From: Lachnospiraceae bacterium
Lineage (GTDB): Bacteria > Bacillota_A > Clostridia > Lachnospirales > Lachnospiraceae
Length of the DNA: 64,000 nt
NCBI GenBank assembly: GCA_017522685.1
Contig: JAFWYN010000005.1
Coordinates: forward strand, 1-64,000
Direction: 5' to 3'
Each line of letters begins with the position of its first letter. Position 1 is the stretch's first letter. Of the stretch, positions 53,847 through 63,225 are shown one piece after another. Both the position numbers and the translations under genes were made by a program. The notes under the pieces were generated by a model that had not been told where the DNA came from, searched no databases, and worked only from the letters and a program-made list of their open reading frames with translations.

Positions 53847-54537
53847 ATTCCACTGCCTCCAACTGCTTATCTGCCTGCTTCTCAGCCTTTTTCACAAATA
53901 AAAGCATGATAAAATAAAAGGGAATCCCCCACATAGCTGCCATAATAGGAATCAATGCTAATAACTTTAATGAAATCTCACCCGTCATAATCATAAAAAA
54001 CACACTCATAAAACAACCGTATCCCAAAGAACCAAATACAACTCTTTTTCCAAAAGCTTTTGTGCCTTCCTGCTCTTTCTTCTTACTGCCCCATACTAAC
54101 CAGCCTCTCTTAATGGATAATACGGTAATAAGCAATGCTGCGGGAACCCAAATTACCAGATAAGAAAGCACCCAGAAGAAATACTCTCTTGCCCAAATTA
54201 ACAAACCAAACATCAACAGGAATTCACCCTCTACCACAATATTGAACGCAAGGTTAAAAGCCTTCGCCAGAACAGCCTCGTGTAAGGTCTGGGTGGCTTC
54301 ATCTCTCTTATTCATAAACAAGATACCGCTTTGTGATTCCTTCACTAAAAAATAAAGAATCATGGTGAGTTCTATGATAATCTCCAATGCATACAGATAA
54401 AAGGGCAATCCCTTAGTTATTTTAAAAATCAGACAGGCATTGGTTAATACCAACATCAGAACATACATCCTTGCACTCAGCTTATTGCTTTCCTTTTCAA
54501 TTCTTTCATCAACCACTTTTTGTTTTCTCTTAAACAT
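53830..54537 (-). CDS. DUF6773-like membrane protein
   Basis: 235 residues from ATG 54537 (GGAGG five bases upstream). Basic N-terminus then six hydrophobic segments, in pairs, with a basic KRGWLVWGSKKK loop. The start VVDERIEKESNKLSAR fits DUF6773 proteins that pair with small XRE regulators. Function unknown. Confidence 0.7.
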   Translation of the reverse strand: MFKRKQKVVDERIEKESNKLSARMYVLMLVLTNACLIFKITKGLPFYLYALEIIIELTMILYFLVKESQSGILFMNKRDEATQTLHEAVLAKAFNLAFNIVVEGEFLLMFGLLIWAREYFFWVLSYLVIWVPAALLITVLSIKRGWLVWGSKKKEQEGTKAFGKRVVFGSLGYGCFMSVFFMIMTGEISLKLLALIPIMAAMWGIPFYFIMLLFVKKAEKQADKQLEAVEYGSEE

Positions 54538-54628
54538 ATTTTCCTCCATTCTGAGGATTCGGTTTCAGGCAAAGCGCTTTGCCCCCTCATAAGAACCAAA
54601 ATCCCTCATTCCTTTATTTGATGAGTTT

Positions 54629-54657
54629 ACTATATCACACCATTTTGCAAAATGCAA
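54629..54657 (-). promoter_or_regulatory. Promoter with palindromic operator (XRE operon)
   Basis: On the minus strand TTGCAT (54652-54657), 17 bp, TATAGT (54629-54634). CATTTTGCAAAATG (54641-54654), a perfect 14-base palindrome, overlaps the spacer and -35. It is a likely site for the XRE repressor encoded in the operon. Confidence 0.65.
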
Positions 54658-54722
54658 TATATATTTTACATTTTGTTTTAAAAAATTTGCAGAGAGCAAT
54701 CTTCTCCCTGCATTTACATATC

Positions 54723-55193
54723 TTATAATATGGTCTCCATGCCGATTTTCTGGGGCTTTAAGCCACATGACTCGTAGAATTTCTTGGCACCTTCATTCAG
54801 CGCCCAGACGTTCAAGGTCACATTATAGCAGCCCTGCTCCCTGGCAAATCCAAGCACATATTCATACAGCTGCCTGCCTACATGCTGTCCTCGGATTTCC
54901 TCATCCACACACAAATCATCGATATAGAGAGTCTTTATATCTGTCAGGATATTGTCACCCACATGCTGTACAAACACACAAAAGGCATAGCCTAACACCC
55001 GCTCCGACTCATCCACACCTACAAAGATAGGTTTGGAATCGTCCTTGATGAGTTCCTCCAGCTCACTGTCCGTATATTTGCGGACACCTCCCTTAAACAA
55101 ATCCGGTCGTCCCTGATGATGTACCTCCAGCACCTGGCTGAGTAATTTCAATATATCCGGCATATCCTTTTCTAACGCTCTTCTGATAATCAT
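54723..55193 (-). CDS. GNAT-family N-acetyltransferase
   Basis: 156 residues. GNAT fold with acetyl-CoA loop at about 105-115 (VDEEIRGQHVGRQLYEYV). IIRRALEKDMPDILKLL is a typical start. The acceptor is not known. It is a single gene with its own terminus. Confidence 0.9.
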   Translation of the reverse strand: MIIRRALEKDMPDILKLLSQVLEVHHQGRPDLFKGGVRKYTDSELEELIKDDSKPIFVGVDESERVLGYAFCVFVQHVGDNILTDIKTLYIDDLCVDEEIRGQHVGRQLYEYVLGFAREQGCYNVTLNVWALNEGAKKFYESCGLKPQKIGMETIL

Positions 55194-55306
55194 AATATTT
55201 CCTCCCGATTTAAAACAGGACCCTTAAAAGAGCCCTGCTTTCCAAATCATTTTAGTACCTTTCGGAAGAAAATACAATACCCCCCTACCGGAAATTATTT
55301 CAATAC

Positions 55307-55729
55307 CTATTCCTTTTCAAACTCAACGGTAATTCCGTTTTCCCGTCCGGTTTCATCGTAGGTAACGTTTACATTCTCCAGATTCTCTTCATCTGATATA
55401 ATGATAGCAACTTGTTCTTCGAGATTTCCCTCATTCTGGTAAGGTGGCAACTCAATCTCATATCCCACCATTCCTTCTTCCAATTCCATTTTCTTAACTT
55501 CTGTATCCACGCCATTGACTTTCAAGAACACCTTTTCCACCCAGGTCTCGCCGGTAGCTGCATAACAAACACCATTACTTCCTGCGAAACCAATTGCTAA
55601 GGCAACTGCTGCCACAGCGATTCTCTTTGCGATATTTGCACTTTTTTTCTTCATGATATCCTCCATTCCTACATCTATGGAGGCATGTAATCCCGAAAAT
55701 GCCTGTTTATATTTTTCCTTATTTGTCAT
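55307..55729 (-). CDS. Anti-sigma-type membrane protein
   Basis: 140 residues. Cytoplasmic N-terminus, one hydrophobic helix at about 35-57, then an extracellular beta-like domain. Its start overlaps the ECF sigma gene at 55719 by 11 bp. By position and topology it is the anti-sigma factor for that sigma. No zf-HC2 motif is present, so it is of a different type from 58480. Confidence 0.7.
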   Translation of the reverse strand: MTNKEKYKQAFSGLHASIDVGMEDIMKKKSANIAKRIAVAAVALAIGFAGSNGVCYAATGETWVEKVFLKVNGVDTEVKKMELEEGMVGYEIELPPYQNEGNLEEQVAIIISDEENLENVNVTYDETGRENGITVEFEKE

Positions 55730-56201
55730 CTTCCCATTCCTCCTTCAATGCTTGCTTAAGCATCTCGCGCCCTCTGGAGAGTCTTACCTTTACATTACTT
55801 TCGCTTACCTTCAGTACCCCGGCAATCTCCTTCACAGAGTAATCCTCGTAATAAAACAGATGTATTACCACACGGTACTTCTCCGGTAAAGCAAGCACGG
55901 CTTCAAACAAGTCGCTCGCCTCTTTGGTCTCAAAGGTTAAGTCTTCCATGTAATCCTCCAGTGGTTGCTTATTACGCCGCCAGAAGGTCAGGTTTATGTT
56001 CTTTGCCTTGTTGATGGCCACCCTCAGCAGCCAGGCACGTATATGCTCTTCACTTTCATATTCTTTTTTACTTAAATGGTACTGTAGAAAGGTGTCCTGT
56101 ACAACATCCTCCGCATCCTCCCGATTCTTACAAATCTGGAAGGCTGCCACGAAGAGATTGCCTCGGTACCGTTCTATCAGCTCCTGTACGGGTATTCTCA
56201 T
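55719..56201 (-). CDS. ECF RNA polymerase sigma factor
   Basis: 160 residues from ATG 56201 (GAGGG upstream). Region 2 (EDAEDVVQDTFLQYH) and region 4 (VSESNVKVRLSRGREMLK) are complete. Related to the sigma at 57320. Its promoter at 56242-56275 shares the ATTTTGT motif with the other ECF promoters here. Confidence 0.92.
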   Translation of the reverse strand: MRIPVQELIERYRGNLFVAAFQICKNREDAEDVVQDTFLQYHLSKKEYESEEHIRAWLLRVAINKAKNINLTFWRRNKQPLEDYMEDLTFETKEASDLFEAVLALPEKYRVVIHLFYYEDYSVKEIAGVLKVSESNVKVRLSRGREMLKQALKEEWEDDK

Positions 56202-56241
56202 GAGTATCCCTCGCTTTATGTTTTTCAAAGGCCTTCACTAA

Positions 56242-56275
56242 TAGTACAAGTGGGAATGGGGAAAGGTGACAAAAT
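56242..56275 (-). promoter_or_regulatory. Putative ECF promoter
   Basis: On the minus strand ATTTTGTCAC (56266-56275), 17 bp, TGTACTA (56242-56248). It fits the ECF pattern shared with two other promoters at 57845-57918. Confidence 0.6.
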
Positions 56276-56289
56276 ATCTCAATTATTTT

Positions 56290-57345
56290 TCAAGGCACCT
56301 CAAATATCACTTCCCAGTCGCCTTCTATACAGCCATCCGTCACAAAGTACGTCGCCTCCATTTGCATACCTGCAAGCTCCTCTTCGCTGACGATAAACCA
56401 CTGCTCATTGAAGGATACGGTTTCTCCGGCAAGCTCCTCCTGCCAGTCCACACTGTAATCCGCAAAGTACTCATTGCCGGCAGCATCCACCCATCGAAGT
56501 GCCATATGCCGGTCCGCTTTCCCCAAGCTGCCCCGACAGTTCTGAATCCGCAGTATACCATCCTGATAGCCCATGGCGGTAATCTCCAGCTTATTCACAT
56601 TGGTACTGTCGTAGGTGCCCTGCATGACCTGTGCCCCCCGTCGCCAAAGTTCCTCTGTACTTTTACCCAGATATTTCTCTATCCGGCTGTCCGATGCTCC
56701 TCCGGCACCATTCAAGGTCACATCCTTAAGTAGCGGGTTTCTATCCAATGCTTTCAAGTCCACCACCTGTGTTTCCTCCACACAATTGGTCAAAAGCATC
56801 CTTACACGGAAGCGAAACTTGCCTTGATCAAAGGTATCCCAGCTGCCTAAATCCAACTTGAAATAGGCCTTATCCTCTGCAGCATCATATTCTAAAAAGC
56901 TGCATCCGCCTACATTACTATCACCGCTATAGCAGGTCAACGTATAGCTATCATACAAATCCACTTCTCCCTGAATGTAGTCATAGCCCGGCTCATCGGT
57001 AAAGGATACCACCACCTCAGCGTTCTTTTCCTCCACACGTACAGCCTCTACCTGCATTTTGATGCCTGCCTTGCTGTCAGTAAGTGCCTGGGGCAACACA
57101 TAATCCGCCAGACCCGGTGCATATTTCTCTACGATTCTGTAGGCAACGGGAAACTCTCTGGCCAATATAGGTGTGGCTACACCTCCGCAAACCAGCACTA
57201 CCGCTAAAGCGGCCACTACGGGTCTTAAAGCCACCCACGCGCCATGACTCTTAGCCGCACTTCGTTCTTCTATTTTTTGAAGCAGGTCCCGGTCAGGCAC
57301 CTTGCTGTCATACGCTTTTTTATAAGCCTCCTGAAACATATTCAT
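56290..57345 (-). CDS. DUF4179-type anti-sigma protein
   Basis: 351 residues. One membrane helix at about 37-57 (WVALRPVVAALAVVLVCGGVAT). The 290-residue extracytoplasmic part is beta-rich, as in DUF4179. It overlaps the sigma gene at 57320 by 26 bp, so it is probably that sigma's partner. Confidence 0.8.
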   Translation of the reverse strand: MNMFQEAYKKAYDSKVPDRDLLQKIEERSAAKSHGAWVALRPVVAALAVVLVCGGVATPILAREFPVAYRIVEKYAPGLADYVLPQALTDSKAGIKMQVEAVRVEEKNAEVVVSFTDEPGYDYIQGEVDLYDSYTLTCYSGDSNVGGCSFLEYDAAEDKAYFKLDLGSWDTFDQGKFRFRVRMLLTNCVEETQVVDLKALDRNPLLKDVTLNGAGGASDSRIEKYLGKSTEELWRRGAQVMQGTYDSTNVNKLEITAMGYQDGILRIQNCRGSLGKADRHMALRWVDAAGNEYFADYSVDWQEELAGETVSFNEQWFIVSEEELAGMQMEATYFVTDGCIEGDWEVIFEVP

Positions 57346-57823
57346 CCTCCTTTAACATCTCTTTCAGCTTCTGCCTGGCTCTGGTCAGCCGGGTCCGCAC
57401 TGTGGAGGGTTTTGCCTTCAATAGCTCCGCAATCTCTTCCAGACTGTATTCCTCATAGTAAAACAGATGCACTACCGTACGATACTTCTGAGGAAGCTTT
57501 TTCACGATTTCTATCAGCTGATCCTCTTCCTGCTGTGCCTCTGTTTCTTCCCTGTCCACTTCTCCCAGACTCACTACCCTTTGACGCCAGGCCGTCTTCC
57601 ACAAATTCTTCGCCAAATTAATGGTTACTCTTAAAAACCAGGCCTTGGCATGCTCTTCACTTTCAAACTCCGGCCTTTTTGCCAGATATTTTAAAAATAC
57701 CTCCTGATGAATATCCTCCGCATCCTGCGTATTTTTTACCATGGAATAAGCCATACGGTAAACCGCGGCCGAATATTTCTCAATCAGTATATAATCCTCT
57801 GCGCGCATTGGTTGTTTCTTCAC
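57320..57823 (-). CDS. ECF RNA polymerase sigma factor
   Basis: 167 residues from GTG 57823, seven bases after AAAGGTGG. Region 2 (TQDAEDIHQEVFLKYL) and region 4 (KAKPSTVRTRLTRARQKLK) are present. Divergent from another ECF gene at 57957. Confidence 0.92.
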   Translation of the reverse strand: MKKQPMRAEDYILIEKYSAAVYRMAYSMVKNTQDAEDIHQEVFLKYLAKRPEFESEEHAKAWFLRVTINLAKNLWKTAWRQRVVSLGEVDREETEAQQEEDQLIEIVKKLPQKYRTVVHLFYYEEYSLEEIAELLKAKPSTVRTRLTRARQKLKEMLKEDEYVSGGL

Positions 57824-57844
57824 TTCCTCACCACCTTTCACTCA

Positions 57845-57918
57845 TAATACAATTTAGATTCGTAAAATGCTACAAAATATGCTAAGATTTTGTAACAAAG
57901 CATCTTTTCCTGTGTCTA
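57845..57918. promoter_or_regulatory. Divergent ECF promoters
   Basis: Rightward: ATTTTGTAAC (57887-57896), 16 bp, TGTCTA (57913-57918). Leftward: ATTTTGTAGC (57869-57878), 17 bp, TGTATTA (57845-57851). The two -35 elements are arms of an inverted repeat around 57871-57894. Confidence 0.7.
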
Positions 57919-57956
57919 TAGTATAGAGCAGAACAGATAGAAAGGAGGTGCCTGTC

Positions 57957-58472
57957 TTGAATTCCATGAAAAGTGATATGAATATCATATACCGATGCTA
58001 TTACAAAGAGGTATATGGATTTTGTTTTCAGCTTTGCGGACAAAATGCTCATCTGGCAGAAGAACTGACTCAGAACTCTTTCTATAAAGCCATTCTCTCT
58101 GCGGATACATTCAAAGGTAATTGTGAAATCAAAACCTGGCTTTGCCGGATTGCGCGCAATGATTACTTCAATTACCTGCGAAAAGAAAAGCATTTATCCA
58201 AAACCCAGGCCGCGGAACAAGTATTGGAGCTTACACCGGACCCACAAACTTCCATACTGCAAAGAATGGAAGATTCTGAAAGTGTCTCGGAAATCCTTCA
58301 AACCTTGGACTCCTTAGAGACTCCATACGGTGAAGTGTTCCGGCTGAAGATCATCAACGATATGGAATACAAAGAGATTGCCTCCATTTACGGCAAATCG
58401 GAGAATTGGGCAAGAGTCACCTTCTATCGTGCCAAGCAGAAGATTATAGAAGCTCTGAAAGAGAAAGGATGA
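57957..58472 (+). CDS. ECF RNA polymerase sigma factor
   Basis: 171 residues from TTG 57957, eight bases after AGGAGG. Region 2 (LAEELTQNSFYKAIL; WLCRIARNDYFNYL) and region 4 (EYKEIASIYGKSENWARVTFYRAKQ) are complete. It forms a pair with the zf-HC2 anti-sigma 7 bp downstream. Confidence 0.92.
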   Translation: MNSMKSDMNIIYRCYYKEVYGFCFQLCGQNAHLAEELTQNSFYKAILSADTFKGNCEIKTWLCRIARNDYFNYLRKEKHLSKTQAAEQVLELTPDPQTSILQRMEDSESVSEILQTLDSLETPYGEVFRLKIINDMEYKEIASIYGKSENWARVTFYRAKQKIIEALKEKG

Positions 58473-58479
58473 TATCTAT

Positions 58480-59130
58480 ATGAATACTGAAAAAATAAAC
58501 TGTGATATAACAAAGGATTTACTTCCTTTATATGTAGATGATGTACTATCCCGGGAAAGTAAGAATGCTGTGGAAGAACACTTACAACATTGTCCCCAAT
58601 GCAGAAAAATTGCGGAAGGGCTCAACGCCTCCCTGCCGAATGTTCAAGCTTTACCGGATACTGAAAATCACTTTTTCATACAAATGCAAAAAAAGTTCCG
58701 GAAATTATCACTAATGCGAATCCTGCTTGCAATATTGATTGTTATAATCATCTGGGGCCTCGCAAACTGTTATCTGGCAATACACTATCGCCCCATTAAC
58801 CCCAAAGCATTGCCGGAATACATTGATGAATGTCTGGATGTGGTATCTATCGGCGACGAATACTATCTGCATCAGACAGATTTTTTTGCTCAGGGTGAAA
58901 TCGTACTGCTGGATTGTGAAAATGGTGAAATCAACTTTTACCTGGGGGAAAACGGGCTGCGCAGTCTGGGTCTGGGAAGAAGCTGGATGATTACTCCTAA
59001 GTATCAGAGACTGATTGACCCTGCTGTAATGTCAGAGATAAATACTGTAAATTACTGTAAGCCGGATGGAAGGGTTATCGTAACACTGTGGAAAGCAGGA
59101 GACAAAATCCATACAGTATATAGCAAATAA
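58480..59130 (+). CDS. Anti-sigma factor, zf-HC2 type
   Basis: 216 residues. Zinc-binding H-x3-C-x2-C (EEHLQHCPQCRKI near residue 33) marks the anti-sigma domain. A membrane helix lies at about 75-95. The rest is outside the cell. It binds the sigma encoded just upstream. Confidence 0.92.
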   Translation: MNTEKINCDITKDLLPLYVDDVLSRESKNAVEEHLQHCPQCRKIAEGLNASLPNVQALPDTENHFFIQMQKKFRKLSLMRILLAILIVIIIWGLANCYLAIHYRPINPKALPEYIDECLDVVSIGDEYYLHQTDFFAQGEIVLLDCENGEINFYLGENGLRSLGLGRSWMITPKYQRLIDPAVMSEINTVNYCKPDGRVIVTLWKAGDKIHTVYSK

Positions 59131-59223
59131 TCCTGTAAACATATATTAATCTGCTTAACGCACTAATATTCCTTACTTATTTTGGATAAACTATCCTGTA
59201 AATACTTTTTCAGGAGGTTTATC

Positions 59224-62200
59224 ATGAAGCGAATTCAAAAAACCATGGACGGCAATCAGGCTGCTGCCCATGTGGCTTATGCCTACACGGAGGTGGCTGC
59301 GATTTATCCCATCACTCCTTCCTCCACCATGGCAGAATACACAGATGAATGGTCTTTGGAAGGCCGCAAAAACATATTCGGACACCCGGTACAGGTTTCC
59401 CAGATGCAGTCGGAAGCCGGTGCCGCAGGGGCCATGCACGGCTCCCTGATTACCGGTGCCCTGTCCACTACGTTTACGGCTTCTCAGGGACTTTTGTTAA
59501 TGATACCAAATCTTTACCGGGTAGCGGGAGAGCTGCTGCCCGGTGTCTATCACGTGGCTGCACGTACCATTGCCACCCACGCCCTCTCCATATTCGGCGA
59601 CCATTCGGACATCTATGCCTGCCGCCAGACCGGCGTGGCTATGCTGGCTACGGGTAGTGTGCAGGAGGTTATGGATTTATCCCCTGTGGCTCATTTAGCG
59701 GCAATTAAGGGGCGTGTACCTTTTCTTCACTTCTTTGACGGCTTTCGAACCTCCCATGAACAGCAAAAGATTGAAGTTTGGGATTATGCTGATTTAGGAC
59801 AGCTTATGGACCGGGAAGCTCTCCAAGCCTTTCGGGAACGCTCCCTTCATCCCTCCCACATGAAGATGATGGGATCTGCCCAGAATCCGGACATCTTTTT
59901 CCAAAACCGTGAGGCCTGCAATATCTACTATGACAACCTGCCTGCCATTGTTGAAAATTACATGGTACAAATCAATGATCGGCTGGGCACTTCCTACGGA
60001 CTCTTCAACTACCATGGTGTGCCCGATGCCACCCACGTAATAATCGCCATGGGCTCCGTATGTGAAACCATCGAAGAAACCGTGGATTATGTAAATCGAC
60101 AAGGTGCGAAAACCGGCGTAATCAAGGTGCACCTGTATCGTCCCTTCAGTGCTGCCCACCTGCTTTCCTGCCTGCCACCTACGGTAGAGCGCATCACCGT
60201 ACTGGACCGCACAAAGGAACCCGGCGCTATGGGCGAGCCCCTGTATCTGGATGTGGTAGCAGCTTTGAAGGGAAGCTCCTTTGCGGGGCTTCCTGTGTAT
60301 TCCGGCCGGTATGGTTTAAGCTCCAAAGATACTACACCTTCTCAAATTCTGGCGGTGTTAAGTAATGCAGAAAAGCCGGTTTTCACCATAGGTATCCGGG
60401 ATGATGTGACCCACCTCTCCTTAGATGTGAAAGAGCATATAGACCCTTTACCTGCGGATATCTACAACTGTAAATTCTGGGGACTTGGGGGCGACGGCAC
60501 CATCAGTGCCAACAAAAACTCCATTAAAATTATCGGAAATCACACAGACAAATACGTGCAGGCATATTATGATTATGATTCCAAGAAGTCCCGGGGACTT
60601 ACGGTCTCCCATCTGCGTTTCGGTGACAGTCCCATTCATGCCCCTTACCTGGTGCAAAAGGCCGACTTCGTGGCCTGCCACAACCCTGTTTACCTGCACA
60701 AGTACAATATGGTGCAGGATATCAAGGATGGGGGCACCTTTTTGCTGAACTGCTACTGGAAGGAAGAGGATTTGGAGGAGGCTTTGCCCCCTCAGGTAAA
60801 ACGTTATCTGGCAGAGCATCATATTCACCTGTATATCATTGATGCCATCCGTATCGGCAAGGAAATCGGTCTGAATAATAAAACCAGCACCATTTTGCAG
60901 GCTGCCTTTTTCCGTGTGACAGCCATACTACCGATAGAAGAAGCCGCCACCCTGATGAAGGAGGCCGCCGAAAACAGCTATCGCAAGAAGGGCGAAAAGA
61001 TTGTGGCCATGAACTTTGCCGCCATTGACCGAGGTATCTCAGATGTGATGGAAATAGAGATTCCTGAAAAATGGGCTACTTTGACAGGAGAAGAACCCTT
61101 TGATGCACAGGTACTACCGGATCACTCAGATATCACAGATTATGTGGTGAATCTGCAGAAGAAAATCACCCGTCAGGAGGGTAACGACCTGCCTGTATCC
61201 GCCTTTCTGCCCTATGCAGACGGCGCCTTTCCGCCCGGTACCTCTGCCCACGAAAGGCGCAATGTGGCCACAGAGGTACCTCGCTGGCTTCCGGAAAACT
61301 GTATTCAATGTAACCGTTGCTCCTATGTCTGCCCACATGCTGTTATCCGTCCCGCCGTACTGACAAAGGAAGAGGCAGAAAACGCTCCAAAGGGCATGCA
61401 GCTTTTGCCCCTTACCGGTATGCCGGATTATTTCTTCGGCATCACCGTATCCAAGGTGGACTGTACCGGCTGCGGCTCCTGCGCGGGCGTTTGTCCCGGC
61501 AAGCAGGGCAATAAAGCTTTGGAAATGTGCCCCATCCATGAGATGGAAGAACATCAGGAATACTTCGACTACGGTAAGTCATTGCCCATGAAGCCGGAGC
61601 TTCCGGAGAAATTTAAGAAAAATACCGTAAAGGGAAGCCAGTTCTGTCAGCCCCTGCTGGAGTTTCATGGTGCCTGTGCCGGCTGTGGGGAAACACCCTA
61701 TGCCATTCTGGTGACTCAGTTGTTCGGAGAACGGATGTATATCGGTAATGCCACCGGCTGTTCTTCCATCTGGGCCAATTCCTCCCCTTCCGCCGCCTAT
61801 ACAGTGAACAAATGTGGCTGCGGTCCTGCTTGGTCCAACTCCCTCTTTGAGGACGGTGCCGAGTTTGGGTATGGTATGCTGTTAGCTCATAAAGCACTGC
61901 GTGTAAGGCTGAAGGAACTGGTGGAATGTTTGGAAAAAGAACTGACCGGCCAAAAGGAATATAGTGATTTGGCTGATACTTGTCAGGAATGGTTGGAAAC
62001 CTTTGAAGACGGAGACTTGAATAGTGGTGCAACCAATCGGCTTGTAAAAGCAGTCCGCACAGCACTTCAGAAGGGAGAAAAAGGCAATCCCAACGGTTCT
62101 ACTCCCAGGCACCTGGATAGCCCATCTGATACCAAAACACAGCCGGACACTATTGCACCGACACAGGTCTTACAGCCCTCTTCCGTGCCTGCCACTTCCG

Positions 62201-62961
62201 AAGTTGTCAGAAAAGGTACCAATACTCTTCCGACTTTCCTCCCCACACTGACAGAGCTTCTGACTTACAAGGATTATCTGGCGAAAAAGTCCCACTGGGT
62301 ATTCGGTGGGGATGGCTTTGCCTACGATATCGGTTTCGGCGGTTTGGATCATGTATTGGCCAGCGGGGAAAATATTAACATCCTAATTTTCGATACGGAG
62401 GTATACTCCAATACCGGCGGTCAGGCTTCTAAGGCTACCCCCACCGGTTCTACCGCTAAATTTGCCTCCGGAGGTAAGACTACCCGCAAAAAAGACCTGG
62501 CCGCCATGGCCATGACTTACCCGGATGTTTACGTAGCACAGGTGGCTATGGGTGCGGACTACAATCAAACCATAAAAGCCCTTTGGGAAGCCGAGCATTA
62601 TCCGGGTCCTTCCCTGATTATCGCGTACTCCCCTTGTATCAGTCACGGGGTAAAGGCGGGCATGGGAAGTTCCCAGCACGAGGAAGCAAAGGCTGTGGAA
62701 ACGGGCTACTGGCATTTGTTCCGCTTTAATCCCGCCTTACGTGAACAGCGACAGAACCCCTTCCAACTGGACAGCAAAGCCCCCCACCTGGATTTCGATG
62801 ACTTCCTGGCAGGGGAAACCCGCTATACCGCTTTAGAGCTGATGCGTCCGGAAGATGCCAAAGAACTTTTCACCAAAGCAGAAGAGGACGCTAAGAAGCG
62901 CTATACACATTTGTGTAAGCTACAGCGCTTTTACGAACCGGAAAATGACACGGATATTTAA
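59224..62961 (+). CDS. nifJ: Pyruvate:ferredoxin (flavodoxin) oxidoreductase
   Basis: 1245 residues from ATG 59224 (AGGAGGT upstream). All domains are in one chain: N-terminal PFOR domain (AYPITPSSTMAE-like start), gamma and middle parts (GRFGLSSKD-type YGLSSKDTTPSQ), a two-cluster ferredoxin domain (CIQCNRCSYVCPHA and CTGCGSCAGVCPGKQG), then the TPP domain (CAGCGETPY; WVFGGDGFAYDIGFGG). It converts pyruvate and CoA to acetyl-CoA and CO2, reducing ferredoxin. A Pro/Ser/Thr-rich insertion of about 60 residues near 960-1010 sits in the TPP domain. Confidence 0.96.
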   Translation: MKRIQKTMDGNQAAAHVAYAYTEVAAIYPITPSSTMAEYTDEWSLEGRKNIFGHPVQVSQMQSEAGAAGAMHGSLITGALSTTFTASQGLLLMIPNLYRVAGELLPGVYHVAARTIATHALSIFGDHSDIYACRQTGVAMLATGSVQEVMDLSPVAHLAAIKGRVPFLHFFDGFRTSHEQQKIEVWDYADLGQLMDREALQAFRERSLHPSHMKMMGSAQNPDIFFQNREACNIYYDNLPAIVENYMVQINDRLGTSYGLFNYHGVPDATHVIIAMGSVCETIEETVDYVNRQGAKTGVIKVHLYRPFSAAHLLSCLPPTVERITVLDRTKEPGAMGEPLYLDVVAALKGSSFAGLPVYSGRYGLSSKDTTPSQILAVLSNAEKPVFTIGIRDDVTHLSLDVKEHIDPLPADIYNCKFWGLGGDGTISANKNSIKIIGNHTDKYVQAYYDYDSKKSRGLTVSHLRFGDSPIHAPYLVQKADFVACHNPVYLHKYNMVQDIKDGGTFLLNCYWKEEDLEEALPPQVKRYLAEHHIHLYIIDAIRIGKEIGLNNKTSTILQAAFFRVTAILPIEEAATLMKEAAENSYRKKGEKIVAMNFAAIDRGISDVMEIEIPEKWATLTGEEPFDAQVLPDHSDITDYVVNLQKKITRQEGNDLPVSAFLPYADGAFPPGTSAHERRNVATEVPRWLPENCIQCNRCSYVCPHAVIRPAVLTKEEAENAPKGMQLLPLTGMPDYFFGITVSKVDCTGCGSCAGVCPGKQGNKALEMCPIHEMEEHQEYFDYGKSLPMKPELPEKFKKNTVKGSQFCQPLLEFHGACAGCGETPYAILVTQLFGERMYIGNATGCSSIWANSSPSAAYTVNKCGCGPAWSNSLFEDGAEFGYGMLLAHKALRVRLKELVECLEKELTGQKEYSDLADTCQEWLETFEDGDLNSGATNRLVKAVRTALQKGEKGNPNGSTPRHLDSPSDTKTQPDTIAPTQVLQPSSVPATSEVVRKGTNTLPTFLPTLTELLTYKDYLAKKSHWVFGGDGFAYDIGFGGLDHVLASGENINILIFDTEVYSNTGGQASKATPTGSTAKFASGGKTTRKKDLAAMAMTYPDVYVAQVAMGADYNQTIKALWEAEHYPGPSLIIAYSPCISHGVKAGMGSSQHEEAKAVETGYWHLFRFNPALREQRQNPFQLDSKAPHLDFDDFLAGETRYTALELMRPEDAKELFTKAEEDAKKRYTHLCKLQRFYEPENDTDI

Positions 62962-63012
62962 TTCAACTTTGCGAAATTATGGCATAGAACGATATAGAAA
63001 GGAAATAAAATC

Positions 63013-63183
63013 ATGGAATATCAGAAATTTATTTGTGAACCCTGCGGCTATATTTACGACCCTCAGTTGGGGGATTCGGACTCCGGAATCCCTGCCGGTA
63101 CTCCCTTCGAGGAGCTGCCGGAGGACTGGGTATGTCCCATCTGTGGCGTAGGTAAGGAACAGTTCCTGCCCATGGTGCAGTAG
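63013..63183 (+). CDS. Rubredoxin
   Basis: 56 residues, ATG 63013 behind AAAGGAAA. Iron-binding cysteines are in the two CxxCG sets, [10 protein letters not shown] (residue 8 on) and CPICGV (about residue 42). It carries electrons, probably with PFOR and other anaerobic enzymes. It lies 51 bp after nifJ and may share its transcript. Confidence 0.96.
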   Translation: MEYQKFICEPCGYIYDPQLGDSDSGIPAGTPFEELPEDWVCPICGVGKEQFLPMVQ

Positions 63184-63188
63184 AATGT

Positions 63189-63221
63189 TAAGACGGCGTC
63201 CATAATCGGAACGCCGTCTTA
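63189..63221. terminator. Bidirectional terminator after rubredoxin
   Basis: 11-bp stem TAAGACGGCGT/ACGCCGTCTTA with an 11-base loop between rubredoxin and the convergent gene at 63226. Confidence 0.85.
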
Positions 63222-63225
63222 CATA

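Noticed and set aside
59184..59196. GGATA-AAC-TATCC before nifJ as a redox operator
   Set aside because: Small inverted repeat that does not match the Rex consensus. No support for a regulator.
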